DNA from: Erinaceus europaeus
Lineage: Eukaryota; Chordata; Mammalia; Eulipotyphla; Erinaceidae
Length of the DNA: 64,000 bases
Assembly: GCF_950295315.1 (NCBI RefSeq)
Contig: NC_080185.1
Span: 48,279,237-48,343,236, forward strand
Direction: 5' to 3'
A model generated the notes under the pieces. That model made no database searches, was not told the DNA's origin, and was given only the letters and a program-made list of their open reading frames with translations. The first letter of the stretch is position 1; each line of letters starts with the position of its first letter. A program made the translations under genes and the position numbers. Shown piece after piece: positions 1-10,412 of the stretch.

Positions 1-30
1 CATGATATCTCCATTCTTTTTTTTTTAAGC

Positions 31-82
31 TTCTTCTTCTCCTTCCCCTTCTTCTTCTTCTTCTTCTTCTTCTTCTTCTTCT

Positions 83-117
<35 letters not shown>

Positions 118-170
118 TCCTCCTCCTCCTCCTCCTCCTCCGCCTCCTCCTCCTTCTTCTTCTTCTTCTG
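31..170. repeat. Pyrimidine microsatellite (TTC)n/(TCC)n
   Basis: An imperfect TTC run passes into TCC and back to TTC. One strand is all pyrimidine, so it is a simple repeat. 171-356 looks like unique AT-rich DNA with nothing recognisable. Confidence 0.95.
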
Positions 171-369
171 AAAATTGCTTTGACAATTCACTTCTTCTGT
201 GGTTCCATTAAGATTTCATTCATGTGTGTTCTTTTTTCATTGAAGGCAAATGGAATTTTTGTAGGCATTTGTTTCTATTACATCCCCTTTGTATGATTCT
301 CAGTTTCCATATATTGATCATCATGTTTGATTTTTGTTAGTGTATTCACTTTAAAGTTTTATAGGTTTT

Positions 370-614
370 TGTTGAATTTATTTATTTTCCCTTTTGTTGC
401 CCTTGTTGTTTTTTATTGTTGTTGTATTATTATTGTTGTTGTTATTGATGTCGTCATTGTTAGATAGGACAGAGAGAAATGGAGAGAGGAGGGGAAGACA
501 GAGAGGAGGAAAGAAAGAGAGACACCTGCAGACCTGCTTCACCACCTGTGAAGTGACTCTCCCACAGATGGGGAGCCAGGGGTTTGAAATAGGATCCTTA
601 CACTGGTCCTCGAA
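370..614 (-). mobile_element. SINE-A, 5'-truncated
   Basis: Reverse-strand tRNA-derived SINE. On the plus strand the A/T-rich tail comes first, then the purine complement of the TC motif, then the internal box region ending near GGATCCTTACACTGGTCC. The tRNA-like 5' head is missing. TTTTATAGGTTTT at 357-369 and 615-627 is a perfect 13-bp TSD, so this is one L1-type insertion. Confidence 0.93.
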
Positions 615-680
615 TTTTATAGGTTTTATGGGTTGTAAGTTTTATAGGTTCTAGGTTACTGTAAAGATTATACATTATAG

Positions 681-990
681 GGGGTCCGGCGGTAGTGCAT
701 CTGGTTAAACGCACTTGGACCCACGTAAGGATTCTGGTTCCAGCCCCCTGGCTCCCCCCTGCAGGGGGATCGCCTCACAAGTGGTGAAGCAGGTCTGCAA
801 ATGCTTATCTTTCTTTCCCCCTCTCTGTTTTCCCCTACTCTCTCAGTTTGTCTCTGTCCTATCCAACAACAACAACAACAATAATAACAACAACAAGGGC
901 AACAAAAAAGGGGGAAGCTATAGCCTCCAGGAGCAGTGGATTCATAGTGCAGGCACCGAGTACCAGCAGTAACCCTGGAGGAAAAAATAA
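681..990 (+). mobile_element. SINE-A, long variant with 3' module
   Basis: Starts at a decayed GGCGGTAGTGCATCTGGTTA head, followed by box B-like sequence, the TC motif, a CAACAACAATAATAA stretch, then an extra module of about 75 bp (CTCCAGGAGCAGTGGATTC onward) before the A-rich end. Other long copies lie at 1231-1530, 2667-2974 and 57270-57626. Confidence 0.9.
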
Positions 991-1230
991 GGACTATAGA
1001 TTATATAAACTCGATTAAGCTGTAGCTTATTATAAATTAAAATTAATTAAAATTCAAATATTAAATATTAAAATTCAAATATTCTAAGAACCCTATTGAT
1101 ATAACTGTTTATTAATCTTTATTTTGCTGTGTGGTATATGACAATTTATTTGCAAATATTGAACTATTTACACATTCATGGTATGAATCTCACTTAATCT
1201 TTATAGAGTATTATTAGTGTTATTGTTATT
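991..1230. other. AT-rich unique sequence
   Basis: Includes a short direct repeat of an AAATTCAAATATT-like word near 1048-1085. Nothing else recognisable. Confidence 0.5.
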
Positions 1231-1530
1231 TTTATTTTGCCTCTATGGTTATCTCTGGGGCTCTGTGCCTGCACCATAAATCCACTGCTCCTGGAAGCCA
1301 TTTTTCCCATTGCTGTTTTCCTTGTTGTTATTCTTATTGATGTTGTTGTTGAATAAGACAGAGAGAAATCAAGAGAGGAAAGGATGGCAGATTTGGGGAG
1401 AGAAAGACACCTGCACACCTGCTTCACCTCTTGTGAAGTGACTCCCCTGCAAGTGGGGAGTCAAGGACTACAACTGGGATCCTTGAGCCAGTCCCTGCTA
1501 CTCGTGCCATGTGCACTTAACCTGCTGCAG
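1231..1530 (-). mobile_element. SINE-A, long variant
   Basis: Reverse-strand copy with the 3' module first (GCCTCTATGGTTATCTCTGG to GCTCCTGGAAGCC), then the purine complement of the TC motif and the box region ending GTGCACTTAACCTGCTG. Diverged and without a clear TSD. Confidence 0.9.
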
Positions 1531-1556
1531 CCTCTGGATTATGTTTTCATATTGTG

Positions 1557-1697
1557 TTGCATTTGATTTGGCAAAATTTTGTTGAGGATCTCTGTGTCAA
1601 TGTTCATCAGAGATATAAGGATATAGGGCTACAGTTGCTTTTTTTCCCCCCCGTTACCTTGCTTTTCAAGCTTTGGGGATCAAAGTACTATTGACCT
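1557..1697 (-). mobile_element. L1 ORF2 fragment (RT region), old
   Basis: Antisense L1 reverse-transcriptase sequence. The stretch around ATGTTCATCAGAGATAT matches the same RT position in the better-preserved L1 at 61590-61620. A T/C-rich interruption follows at 1639-1655. No frame survives. Confidence 0.7.
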
Positions 1698-1726
1698 GGT
1701 ATTACTCATTTTGAATTTCAAGCAAT

Positions 1727-1870
1727 TGGAAAAAAGATGACAGAGGACCTAGTGGGGGTTGTATTGTTATGTGGAAAACTGAGTTATGTTATGCATGTAC
1801 AAATCATTGCATTTAATAGTGACTGTAAAACATTAATCCCCCAATAAAGGAAAAAAACTGTTTAAAAAAA
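1727..1870 (+). mobile_element. L1-S 3' end, 5'-truncated insertion
   Basis: Only the last part of the short L1 3' UTR (GAGGACCTAGTGGGGGTTGT to CCCCCAATAAAGG) plus an A-rich tail. GAATTTCAAGCAAT at 1713-1726 and 1871-1884 is a perfect 14-bp TSD. The copy shows what the L1-S 3' terminus looks like. Confidence 0.93.
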
Positions 1871-1884
1871 GAATTTCAAGCAAT

Positions 1885-2188
1885 AGATTCTGTGCATATT
1901 CTAAGTAGCTAATATATTCAGACAATGACAACAAAGCATCAGTAGCTCCTTTTTGACAGGCAAAGCAAACCTCATCAGATTTGCAGGAATCTGACATTAA
2001 GGCCTATTGTTAAGTTTATTGAATCCCAATATGAGAGATCATCAATATTGTCTTTGCCAGTTTGTTTTATACCATGCAGCTATTTGTGTTTCATCCAAGT
2101 CTTGCAAGTATGGGATCAAAGGCCTGAAGTCTCTCAAAATCTCCTCTCTTGCTACCCAGTATAAAGTTCCAAACCTTAGTGACACCCT
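1885..2188. other. Unique sequence
   Basis: No repeat or coding signature seen. Confidence 0.4.
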
Positions 2189-2315
2189 CTCTTTCCTCTC
2201 TCTCTCTCCTCTCTCTCTCTCTTTCTTTTTCCACCTCCCTCTCTCTTTCTCCTCCTCTCCTTCCCCCTCCCCCTCTCCCTCTCTCTCCCTCTGTCTCCTC
2301 TCTCTGTCTCTTCTT
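2189..2315. repeat. (TC)n-rich pyrimidine tract
   Basis: CT/CTC/CCT low-complexity sequence, almost pure pyrimidine. Open frames on both strands here are a composition artefact. Confidence 0.9.
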
Positions 2316-2369
2316 TTGTAGAGAATGTACCTTCACATGTGTCATTTTACTGTTCCCTGGCTCTTTTTT

Positions 2370-2530
2370 CATTCAGATAGAGAAACGAAGAGTGAAAGAG
2401 AGACAGAAAGAGCAAAAGAAATATAAAGGCAACATTATTACACTTATCAGCCCTTTGCTGTGGCACTTCCACATGGTGCTGTAGCTTGAACTAGTATCAT
2501 ATTCATGGCAAGGCATACACCCCATCCAAG
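2370..2530 (-). mobile_element. Possible old SINE-C
   Basis: A purine-rich GAGACAGAAAGAG stretch is followed by sequence weakly like the GCTCAGCTCTGG...GGTGGTGC...ATTGAAC block of SINE-C. It is strongly diverged and lacks the terminal tRNA-like head, so the call is tentative. Confidence 0.35.
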
Positions 2531-2666
2531 GTTCTATTTATTTGGCCCATAAAACCTTTTATGATTAAAACTAATTTAACTATATTAAGATTTCTTAATT
2601 GGGAAGGGGTAAATCTTTGTGTTTTTCTGTGCTTGGATGCTGTCATCATACTTTGTCCTTCCTTCC

Positions 2667-2974
2667 TTTTTTTTTTTTTTTTTTGCCTCCAGGATTATCG
2701 CTGGGGCTTGGTGCCTGCACTACAAATCCACTGCTCCTGGAGGCTGTTTTTTCCCCATCTTTGTTGCCTTTGTTGTTGTTGCTGCTGCTGTTGTTGAATA
2801 GGACAGAATGAAATCAAGAGAGGAAAGGGAAAGAAAGATAAGACACCTGCCAACCTGCTTCACTTTTTGTGAAGCGACACCCCCCCCCCCAGGTGGGATT
2901 GAACCAGGATCCTTAAGCTGGTAGTGCACTTGGCTCCATGTGCACTTAACCCTCTGTGCTACCAACTGGCCACC
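2667..2974 (-). mobile_element. SINE-A, long variant
   Basis: Begins with an 18-nt T run (reverse A tail), then the 3' module (TGCCTCCAGGATTATCGCTG), a TTGTTGTTGCTGCTG stretch, the TC-motif complement, a C10 run replacing part of the box region, and a decayed head ending near GTGCTACCAACTGGCC. Confidence 0.92.
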
Positions 2975-4152
2975 ATCATGTTTCTTTCTATGAGACCAAT
3001 TTTCAGTGAGGCTTCAGTGAATATAATATTGCCCTTATTTTGTGTACAGTTTGCTGTGATCTCTGGGAAAGGTAAACACAGGTTCTTCCTATCTATCTGA
3101 ATTGTCACTCTATATCTTTTACTCTTTTGTCACTGCTTTTATAAATGTGTTGCTTTCTTTCTCAGTTTTAATAATAATATAGGCCTCTCTAATTTGCTCA
3201 GAATAAGATTTTCTTATATGTAACACATTGACATTTGGAGTCTAGTGAATCAAGACCCAGCAGTATTATAAAAGAAACAGTTATTTTAATCTTTATTACC
3301 TAAAAATAGTAAGATTATTAAGATTTAGGGTCATCTCATAAATATATAACTTTTTCTGTTAAAGAAACCTACCTTGTAGCAAGGACATTGTCCAGAGCAT
3401 CTGGTTTTGTCATGAGTCAGTCCCTCCTCAAAATTAATTACCCTTCCTCCATCCCTGACATCCCAGGCCCTTAGCCTATTCTTTATTCTAAGAACAAAAT
3501 CCTTTGTTCCCATTTAAGCCATGCATAAATTCTCAGTAATTATGTAATTGAATTTGTTCTTCTTCTTCTTTTTTTTTTTTAACCTCTACTCATCTGTGTG
3601 ATGTGAATTTGTTCACAAGGTCAGTCACAAAAAAAACCCCAACAGGGTAGGGGCAAATTTCTTGCATCCCTATACTTATACTTCATCTTATTTATTTCCC
3701 CTTTAGAATTTTAAATACATTCACTGATGTTGCGTACTTTCTGGTTTTTTCTTTATCATAGTTTTTCCTGTTGTTACTCCTTATCTGGAGTTATTAGTTA
3801 CAGATACTAAGCTACTTCATTTATTAACCTTTCTAATTCAGACTTATTGTTCTGCCATGAGCTATGATTGCTTTCCATAACTGCATATAATTTGATTTTA
3901 AATTATAGGTAAAGATTTTCACTGACTTTTGGAAAATATCTGTACAAATTTTCAGATATGCCATAATTTTCTTAAGTATTTCATTTGAATTATATTTCAT
4001 TTGAATTATTCTTTCTTTTTGGGGGGATTTATCAATCATTCCTATGAAGATACAAAAAAAAAAAAGCTTTCTGATCTTATGTCTCTCTACCCATCTCACA
4101 AGGCACAGAATAATTCTAGGTATAGGTCTTCACCTTTTTTTGTTTGTTTGTT
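2975..4152. other. Unique AT-rich sequence, no feature seen
   Basis: About 1.2 kb without a recognisable repeat or exon. It has short T runs near 3570 and 4134 and an A8 run at 3628. Reading frames are short and carry no domain. Confidence 0.4.
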
Positions 4153-4417
4153 TTGTTTTATTAGTTTTTATTCTATTCTCTCTCCCCTCTACTATTTTCT
4201 GGATTTCATCTATTTTGTTACCCTGTTCTGATAATGTTTTAGCTTGTTCAGCTCGTTGTGTTCTTAGCTCAGCTATTTCAACTTTCAGCTCTCTAAAAAC
4301 CTTGAGATAATTATTGTTTTCTTTCAGGGTCTCATTTGTGATTTCTGCGTTTCTGATGACAATTCTTTCAAACTCTTTACTCATTCCTGTGATTATTTCC
4401 TTAACCAGTGTTTGCAT
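4130..4417 (-). pseudogene. L1 ORF1p N-terminal fragment (coiled coil)
   Basis: The first ~80 codons from the ATG at 4415-4417 give a charged helix rich in E, K, L and I (ITNETLKENNNYLKVF, VEIAELRTQRAEQAK), fitting the ORF1p trimerisation coiled coil. The same segment occurs at 63800-64000 in the second ORF1 of this window. Only about 80 residues remain before A-rich sequence, so the RRM and C-terminal nucleic-acid-binding domains are absent. It is a dead fragment. Confidence 0.8.
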
Positions 4418-5279
4418 GTTGACTTCATTATTTTGTGCTTCACCCTTTGGGGGGCTTTAAGCTGGACTATTGTCTTGGTTCATTTCTCCAATATTTCTTC
4501 TTGTTGGTTTAACCATTTAATATAGTATGTTAGGAGGTCCCTCTGTCAGTACTTTTCAGATTACTGATCACTCTTGCCTGGATTGACTTGTGTCTAAGTA
4601 AGGTAAGTAGAGGGTTCACAGTTGTGGAAATTGACAGTTGTTTCAATATTATTTTAATCCCTGAGTTGGAACTCAGTGGCTTAAAAGTATTTTTTGTTCT
4701 TTTTCTTCCCTGTAGGCTATGGGAGCCTGAGGTATTTTAAACTGTAAGTAGGCTTCTTAGCTTAATCACTGACTCCTGACCAAGAGATGAAACAGGGTGG
4801 GGTAGAGATAATCCAGTGGTTATAAAAAGAAACTCTCATAGCCCCACCACTAGGCCACCAAGGTATAGATCTTCTCCTGAGTTTCCTAGTTAGTTCTCTG
4901 TCCCCTGGTGTCAGCACAGGGCTTTCCCCATACTGCTCCAGATTCTGAGGGCAGCAGCAATGGAGACCCACAGTTGCACTTGGTGAGTCCCAGAGGAGTC
5001 CTCTCTTCCCTTCAGCCGTCTTTTTGTTGGTGAAACAGACTGGAGGTGGTGTCTCTACTGGTAAACTGCTAGACTGTTTCCAGCCACTTAATCTCTCCCT
5101 AGGTTCCTCTCTGTCTATGAGCTACATGTGTTTGCACTCACTTGTGATTTGGTGGGTTCCTGATGTCATTCTAGTCCTGTCTTGTTGCGGTCCCAGGTGG
5201 TCTCTTTTGGTATTGCTAGTTGACCCAGGAGAAGAGAGGAGAGAAACACAGCTGCTGTTGCTCCGTAGCCCCGCCTCCC
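4171..5279 (-). mobile_element. L1 5' end: 5' UTR plus ORF1 N-terminus
   Basis: Antisense L1. The complement of 5260-5279 reads as a G-rich start (GGGAGGCGGGGCTACGG) typical of a mammalian L1 5' terminus. About 0.85 kb of relatively GC-rich 5' UTR follows (4418-5279), then ORF1 coding sequence at its low-coordinate end. The copy stops inside ORF1 next to an A-rich stretch of the reverse strand (4134-4170). A candidate TSD is TTGTTTTATTAGTTTTTA at 4153-4170 against 5280-5297, with 17 of 18 bases matching. It is AT-rich, so chance cannot be excluded. Confidence 0.8.
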
Positions 5280-5297
5280 TTGTTTTGTTAGTTTTTA

Positions 5298-5445
5298 AAT
5301 ATAATAAACATTTCATGGTGAAAATAAAGAGCCCCTTGCTTCCTGAGTTCCATAAAATATGGTGCCCTACATTTAAAATCTCACTAAGAATTATATGCTG
5401 TTGCAGGTAATTTTAAGTGTTCGTACTTATGGCAATGCTATCTTA
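5298..5445. other. Unique sequence between two L1 fragments
   Basis: Nothing recognisable. Confidence 0.4.
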
Positions 5446-5715
5446 TCTTTTTCTTTTCTTTTTTTTCTTCATTGGGGAGACTAATGGTTTATAGTTGACA
5501 ATAAAATACAATAATTAGTTGAGGTCTTCCTCCACATCATGTTCCAGGACCCCTGCCCCAGAGTCCTTTATTTTGATGAAAGACTCCAAGTACAATCCAA
5601 GTTCTGATTTTGTTTTTCCTTTTGTTATTATTTTTCACCTCATTTTTAAAGCTTATTCCTAGATTGATTGTTTTTGCTGCTATTATAAATTGAATTGACT
5701 TCTGAATTTCTTCTT
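5446..5715 (-). mobile_element. Old L1 3' end and ORF2 scrap
   Basis: The plus strand shows a T-rich stretch, CATTGGGGAGACTAATGG and CCCAGAGTCCTTTATTTTG. Both align with the antisense L1-S 3' UTR at 48190-48350, but much diverged. The distal part resembles antisense ORF2. Confidence 0.65.
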
Positions 5716-5749
5716 CTGGTCTGGATAGAGACATATCACTTATATTTGT

Positions 5750-6982
5750 GTATTAATTTTTATTATTTATTTATTATTTTTTATTTATAAAAAGGAAACA
5801 TTGACTAAACCATAGAATAAGAGGGGTACAACTTCCACAATTCCCACCACCAGACCTCTGTATCCCATCCCCTCCCCTGATAGCTTTCCTATTCTTTAAC
5901 CCTCTGGGAGTATGGACACAAGGCCATTGTGGGATGCAGAAGGTGGAAGGGCTAACTTCTATAATTGCTTCCCCTCTGAACATGGGTGTTGACAGCTTGA
6001 TCCATACACCCAGCCTGTCTCTCTCTTTCCCTAGTGGGGAAGGGATCTGGGGAAGCAGAGCTCCAAGGCACATTGGTGGGGTTGCCTGTCCAGGGAAGTC
6101 TGGTTGGCATACTGCTAGCATCTGGAATCCGGTGGCTGAAAAAAAACAAACAAATTATTGAACAATCATGGACTTAAAGGCTGGAATCGTGCAGATGAAG
6201 TGGTGGTGGGGGCTCCATTTTATATATGGCTAGTAGGCATATTTTAGTTATATTTCAAAGGGCCTGTGGCTATACAAGTGTCTTTTTTTTTTTTGCCTGA
6301 GTCTGAAATCTGATATGCAGGTGGATCCTAATTATTGTCTGGGGAGATGGTGTCAACACTGGAAAAAGGACCAGAAAGTTGGATCAGGGAAGAGAGTAGC
6401 TCCTTAATATGGGAAATGGGTATAAATATTGTTGACTGTAAACCCCATCAATTTGATGTGATCTGTCGCCCATATTCAGCTTAGAAGTCTATGTGACCTC
6501 TGCATCCCTGTAGATATGAGCTCATATTCTGTGGTCATGAGTAGGAACATTCCATGCTGCCCCAGTATCAACCCATCTTCCTTAGGTTTAGCATAGAGTA
6601 TGTTGTCCATCCTCCCTTTGGAGGATGGAACTTTCTCTACTATTATTGATCCATGTTGAGGGCAAGGTACTATGGGGGCCCACAAAGGGGTCTATTTTGT
6701 TGTTCCTGATAGAAATGACCAGTAACATGGAGAGAGGGATATATTCTAGTTCTAGGCACATCAAGTCTGTTTGGGAATCTCACAACTCCCCAATTAGGGC
6801 CACAGCTAGTGGAATGGGCTGATAGTGACTAAAGAGTCATTGTTAAAGTATGCCAGTCTCTTGCCTTTATTCAGCTGTTGCAGTCCTTGCTTTAATAAGG
6901 TTAACTTTGGAGTGAGTGAGAGAGCTGTAATAGGAAGTAGATGAGGAGGGTGTCTAAGTCTAAGTGGACACTATTTCATTAT
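5750..6982 (-). mobile_element. L1-L 3' UTR, long form, 5'-truncated
   Basis: Antisense L1-L. From the tail complement (TTTATAAAAAGGAAACATTG) it runs through the G-rich block, the CATGGGTGTTGACAG region, and the extra ~0.8-kb module (CCAGTATCAACCCATCTTCC, GGGCCCACAAAGGGGTC) to about 6982, where a SINE-A follows. Short frames in it are not genes. Confidence 0.88.
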
Positions 6983-7257
6983 TTTTTAAATTTATTTTAT
7001 TTTTATTTGTTTCTTTTCTCTTTTGTTGCTCTTGTTTTGTTATTGTTGTAGTTATTATTGTTGTTGTAGCTATTGATGTCGTCATTGTTAGATAGGACAG
7101 AGAGAAATGGAGTGAGGAGGGGAAGACAGAGGGGGGAGAGAAAGAGAGACACCTGCAGACCTGCTTCACCACCTGTGAAGGGACTCCCCTGCAGGAGGGG
7201 AGCCAGGGCCTCTTCATACCATATGTGCTTAACCCACTGAGCTACTGCCCGACTCCC
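6983..7257 (-). mobile_element. SINE-A, small internal deletion
   Basis: Reverse-strand SINE-A with tail, TC-motif complement and head. The box B segment between AGCCAGGGCC and the head is mostly deleted. Confidence 0.93.
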
Positions 7258-7344
7258 TTGTGTTAATTTTGTAGCCTTCCACAGCACTATATTGTTAGAA
7301 AATGCCCCAAAGCTTTTCTTTTTTATGATTTTTTCTAAATTTTT

Positions 7345-7546
7345 AATCCTTTTTTATTATCTTTACTTATTTATTGGATAGAGACAGCCAGAAATTGTGA
7401 GCGAAGATGATGATAGAGAGGAAACAGAGAGACATCTGCAATACTGCTTCACTAATTTCAAAACTTTACTTTTGCAAGTGGGCACTGGGGTCTATAATCT
7501 GGTCATCTGTACATAGCAATATGTGCACTCAACCACCAGGCATGGC
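7345..7546 (-). mobile_element. SINE-B, old
   Basis: The tail side has TTATTTATTGGATAGAGACA, then GA-rich sequence, then a diverged box region (AAGTGGGCACTGGGGTCTA) and head (ATGTGCACTCAACCACCAGG). Confidence 0.82.
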
Positions 7547-7799
7547 CACGTTCAGAAGTTTTCTACTGCGTTCTTCTAAGGACTTTATGTTAATTTCAGA
7601 ATTAGTGTTACATTTTGTCTGGGAGGCCAAAACAGGATGCATTAAGGTCTTTCTTAACCAGGTTCCTGGGAGAGATGTATTTACATATTAAAGAGGAAAA
7701 ATCTGCATGATAGAAGTTTACATCATATCTGAATTAAGAAGATACATGTCTGTGAGGCATATGCTAACACCATTGTGATATGATATAAGAATGTTTTTC
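7547..7799. other. Unique sequence
   Basis: No feature recognised. Confidence 0.4.
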
Positions 7800-8061
7800 G
7801 GGGTCGGGTGGTAGCACAGGAGGTTAAGTGCATGTGGTGCAAAGCACAAGGACCAGAATAAGGATCCGGGCTCGAGCTCCCCCTGGATCCCCACCTGCAC
7901 GGGAGTCTCTTCACATTCTGTGAAGCAGGTCTACATGTGTCTATCTCTCTCTCCTCCTGTCCGTCTTCTCCTCCTCTCTCCATTTCTCTCTCTGTCCTAT
8001 CCAACAACGATGACATCAATAATAACTACTACAACAATAAAAAAAAAATAAAGGGCAACAA
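7800..8061 (+). mobile_element. SINE-A, first of a tandem pair
   Basis: Head GGTCGGGTGGTAGCACAGG, box B-like GGGCTCGAGCTCC, TC motif and the CAACAACGATGACATC stretch. Its tail (AAAAAAAATAAAGGGCAACAA) runs directly into the next copy. Confidence 0.93.
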
Positions 8062-8346
8062 GGGACTCTGGCAGTAGCACAGCAGGTTAAGTGCAGGTGG
8101 CACAATGTGCAAAGACTGGTGTAAGGATCCCAGTTCAAGCCCCTGGCTCCTCACCTGCAGGGGAGTTGCTTCACAGGTGGTGAAGCAGGTCTGCATCTGT
8201 CTCTCTTTCTCTCCCCCTCTCAGTCTTCCCCATCTGTTTCCATTTCTCTCTGCCCTATCCAACAATGATGACATCATTAACAACAGTAACTACAACAATA
8301 AAACAACAAGGGCAACAAAAAAGGAATAAATAAAATATTAAAAAAT
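8062..8346 (+). mobile_element. SINE-A, second of a tandem pair
   Basis: Starts GGGACTCTGGCAGTAGCACA right after the previous copy and keeps box B (CCCAGTTCAAGCCC), TC motif and an AATAAATAAAATATT tail. The arrangement suggests insertion into the tail of the first SINE. Confidence 0.93.
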
Positions 8347-8779
8347 ATTTTTAAAAGTGGGGAAAAAAGTGTTTTCTACATGACATATATAAACTTTTAG
8401 GGCTTAAGACTTGTTTTAGATATTAGGAAATACGACACAAATGGCTCAGCCAGTAATTTATGTTTAGGTGAGAGCTTCCTTCTGAACAATCACTGGGAAT
8501 TGGGGACAGAGGGAAGCATCTCTGCAGGTTGTGTTGGTGAAAATAAAGGGAATTCAACTATTCTTATGATTGAACCAAATACCTGCAAAGCCACCCTACA
8601 TTTTTTTCAATTTAATTCCATAATATTCTGGACTATATGTGGTACTTATCACTTAGATTTGTAGTCTATGGGTTACTAATGTTAGCATATGCTATATTTT
8701 TCTTTTTGTATGTATGTGTACTTAGGAAGAGGCAAAAATCTTACTGCCACTATAGGTATCATTATTTATTGCTGCCCCT
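8347..8779. other. Unassigned sequence before the retroviral remnant
   Basis: May include further decayed retroviral sequence upstream of pol, but no motif is readable. Confidence 0.35.
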
Positions 8780-9117
8780 CTCTATGAAAGTTTAATGGAT
8801 TTTCCAGGACAATTAGATAATCATTTTCCTTCTAATAAATTGGCAACTTCTTTACCTCTTTTGCCTCTCCTAGTACCTAAGCTTTTCTCTAGAGATTCCA
8901 TCCCCTCTTCTCCTACAATCTTCACTGATGGTGGAAAAAAAGGGAGCTGCTGCCTTTATATATTATCCAGACAAGCAGTATCCCAAATCTCTCTTTACTG
9001 AGCTTCCTGATAACTCCCCTCAGTACAAAGAACTCTGCTGTTCTCCTAGCCTTAAAAGCTGTACCAGAACCCTTTAAACTTTTTTCTGACAGTGTGTATA
9101 CTGTTAACCTACTTCCA
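8780..9117 (+). pseudogene. ERV pol remnant: RT connection and RNase H start
   Basis: A frame from 8795 reads through a connection-like segment (DFPGQLDNHFPSNK, VPKLFSRDSI) into TIFTDGGKKGS, the start of the RNase H domain with its first catalytic Asp (FTDG). The frame stops at 9001 and the domain continues out of frame. A SINE-A insertion then splits the RNase H domain. Confidence 0.78.
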
Positions 9118-9132
9118 TGGCTTCCTCATTCT

Positions 9133-9414
9133 TTTTTTAAAATTTATTTAATTTATTTATTCTCTTTGTTGCCCTTGTTGTTTTATTGTTGTAGTTATTA
9201 TTGTCGTTGTCATTGTTGGATAGGACAGAGAGAAATGGAGAAAGGAGGGGAAGACAGAGAGGAGGAGAGAAAGATAGACACCTGCAGACCTGCTTCACCG
9301 CCTGTGAAGTGACTCCCCTGCAGGTGGGGAGCCGGGGCTCGAACCGGGATCCTTGTGCCGGTCCTTGTGCTTTGCGCCACCTGCGCTTAACCTGCTGCTC
9401 TACAACCCAACTCC
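9133..9414 (-). mobile_element. SINE-A inside ERV RNase H
   Basis: A well-preserved reverse-strand SINE-A (GGGGCTCGAACCGGGATCC gives box B). TGGCTTCCTCATTCT at 9118-9132 and 9415-9429 is a perfect 15-bp TSD made of ERV sequence, so the SINE arrived after the provirus. Confidence 0.97.
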
Positions 9415-9429
9415 TGGCTTCCTCATTCT

Positions 9430-10412
9430 AATGTGAGAATTGATGAAAACCTACTTTCTCCTCTCTTAATTCAAATTGCCTCTATGCTCTGTTCTCAAAC
9501 TCAACCACTGTATGTTCAACACCTACGTTCCCACAGCCATCTTCCTGGTCCCCTGTCCAAAGTGAATGCTGCAGCTGACCACTTTGCCTCCACAGGAATT
9601 CTCCTAGCCTCTGTCTCTAATCCTGATGACTTTCATTCCTTAACCCATGTTAATCTTAAAGGCCTTTGAGCTTGATTTCCTGATATTCCTGTGGCACAGT
9701 TGAAACTTATTCTTGCTACATGCTCCTCCTGTGCAGGTCTAATCAAGACATCTGCTATTCAAACCCTTGGTATTAACCCCAGAGGCTTAAAAACCAACAC
9801 TCTTTGGCAAATTGATTTCACTCACTTACCCAACTTTGGCAAACAAAAATATGTGTTTGACTCAATTGATACCTTTTCTAAATTTATGTGGCCAACAGCT
9901 CAGACGGGACAAATCTCAAAAAAAAACTTTTAAGCCATATGCTCTCCTGTTTTGTTGTAATGGGCATTTCCCTTCAACATAAAACGTACAATGTGACTGC
10001 TTTTACCAGAAAACAATTTCAAGACTTTTGTTCCCTCTGGAACACTACTCATACTACAGGAATGCCCTATAATTCACAGGGACAAGGCACTGTCGACAGG
10101 GCCCATCAAACCATTAAGGTTCAATTAAATAAAGAAAAAGGGGGAATATACCCCCCCAATATCCAAATGGCGAAAGCATTAACCACATTAAACCTCTTTA
10201 ATATTTACAAAAAATCAAACCAACTTCCCATTATTCTTCATTGGCAAACACCATCTACCCTCCCAGCTATTAAGGTCAAATGGAAAGACACATTCTATAA
10301 AATTTAGAACGGGCTTGACCCCCTATTGACCATGGGGAGGAGTTTTTCATGTGTGTTTCCGCAGGATTACTCAAAACCTGTCTGGCTTCCTGCCCACCAT
10401 GTCTGGTAATAC
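9430..10412 (+). pseudogene. ERV pol remnant: RNase H end and integrase
   Basis: The frame at 9433-9669 holds the RNase H end (QHLRSHSHLPGPLSKVNAAA) and the H-x3-H half of the integrase zinc-binding motif (FHSLTH). The C-x2-C half is CSSC in the frame at 9691-9933. The catalytic core starts with LWQIDFTH (first Asp kept). A frameshift lies at an A9 run near 9918. In the frame ending at 10307 the second catalytic Asp position reads Tyr (KTYNVTAF) and the third acidic position reads Asp instead of the usual Glu (GTVDRAHQ). Past a TAG at 10305 a C-terminal block (CVFPQ, KPVWLPA) runs to TAA at 10410-10412. The enzyme would be inactive even without the stops. Confidence 0.85.

Noticed and set aside
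2007..2484. Long open frames in the TC-rich tract
   Set aside because: Low-complexity pyrimidine DNA gives Ser/Leu/Pro or Arg/Glu strings. No start context or domain.
5024..5410. 128-residue frame near 5 kb
   Set aside because: It runs antisense through the L1 5' UTR and into flank. No domain.
7800..8346. Tandem SINE-A units as tRNA genes
   Set aside because: Box A/B-like words are present, but the units have the SINE TC motif and tail and no tRNA cloverleaf.
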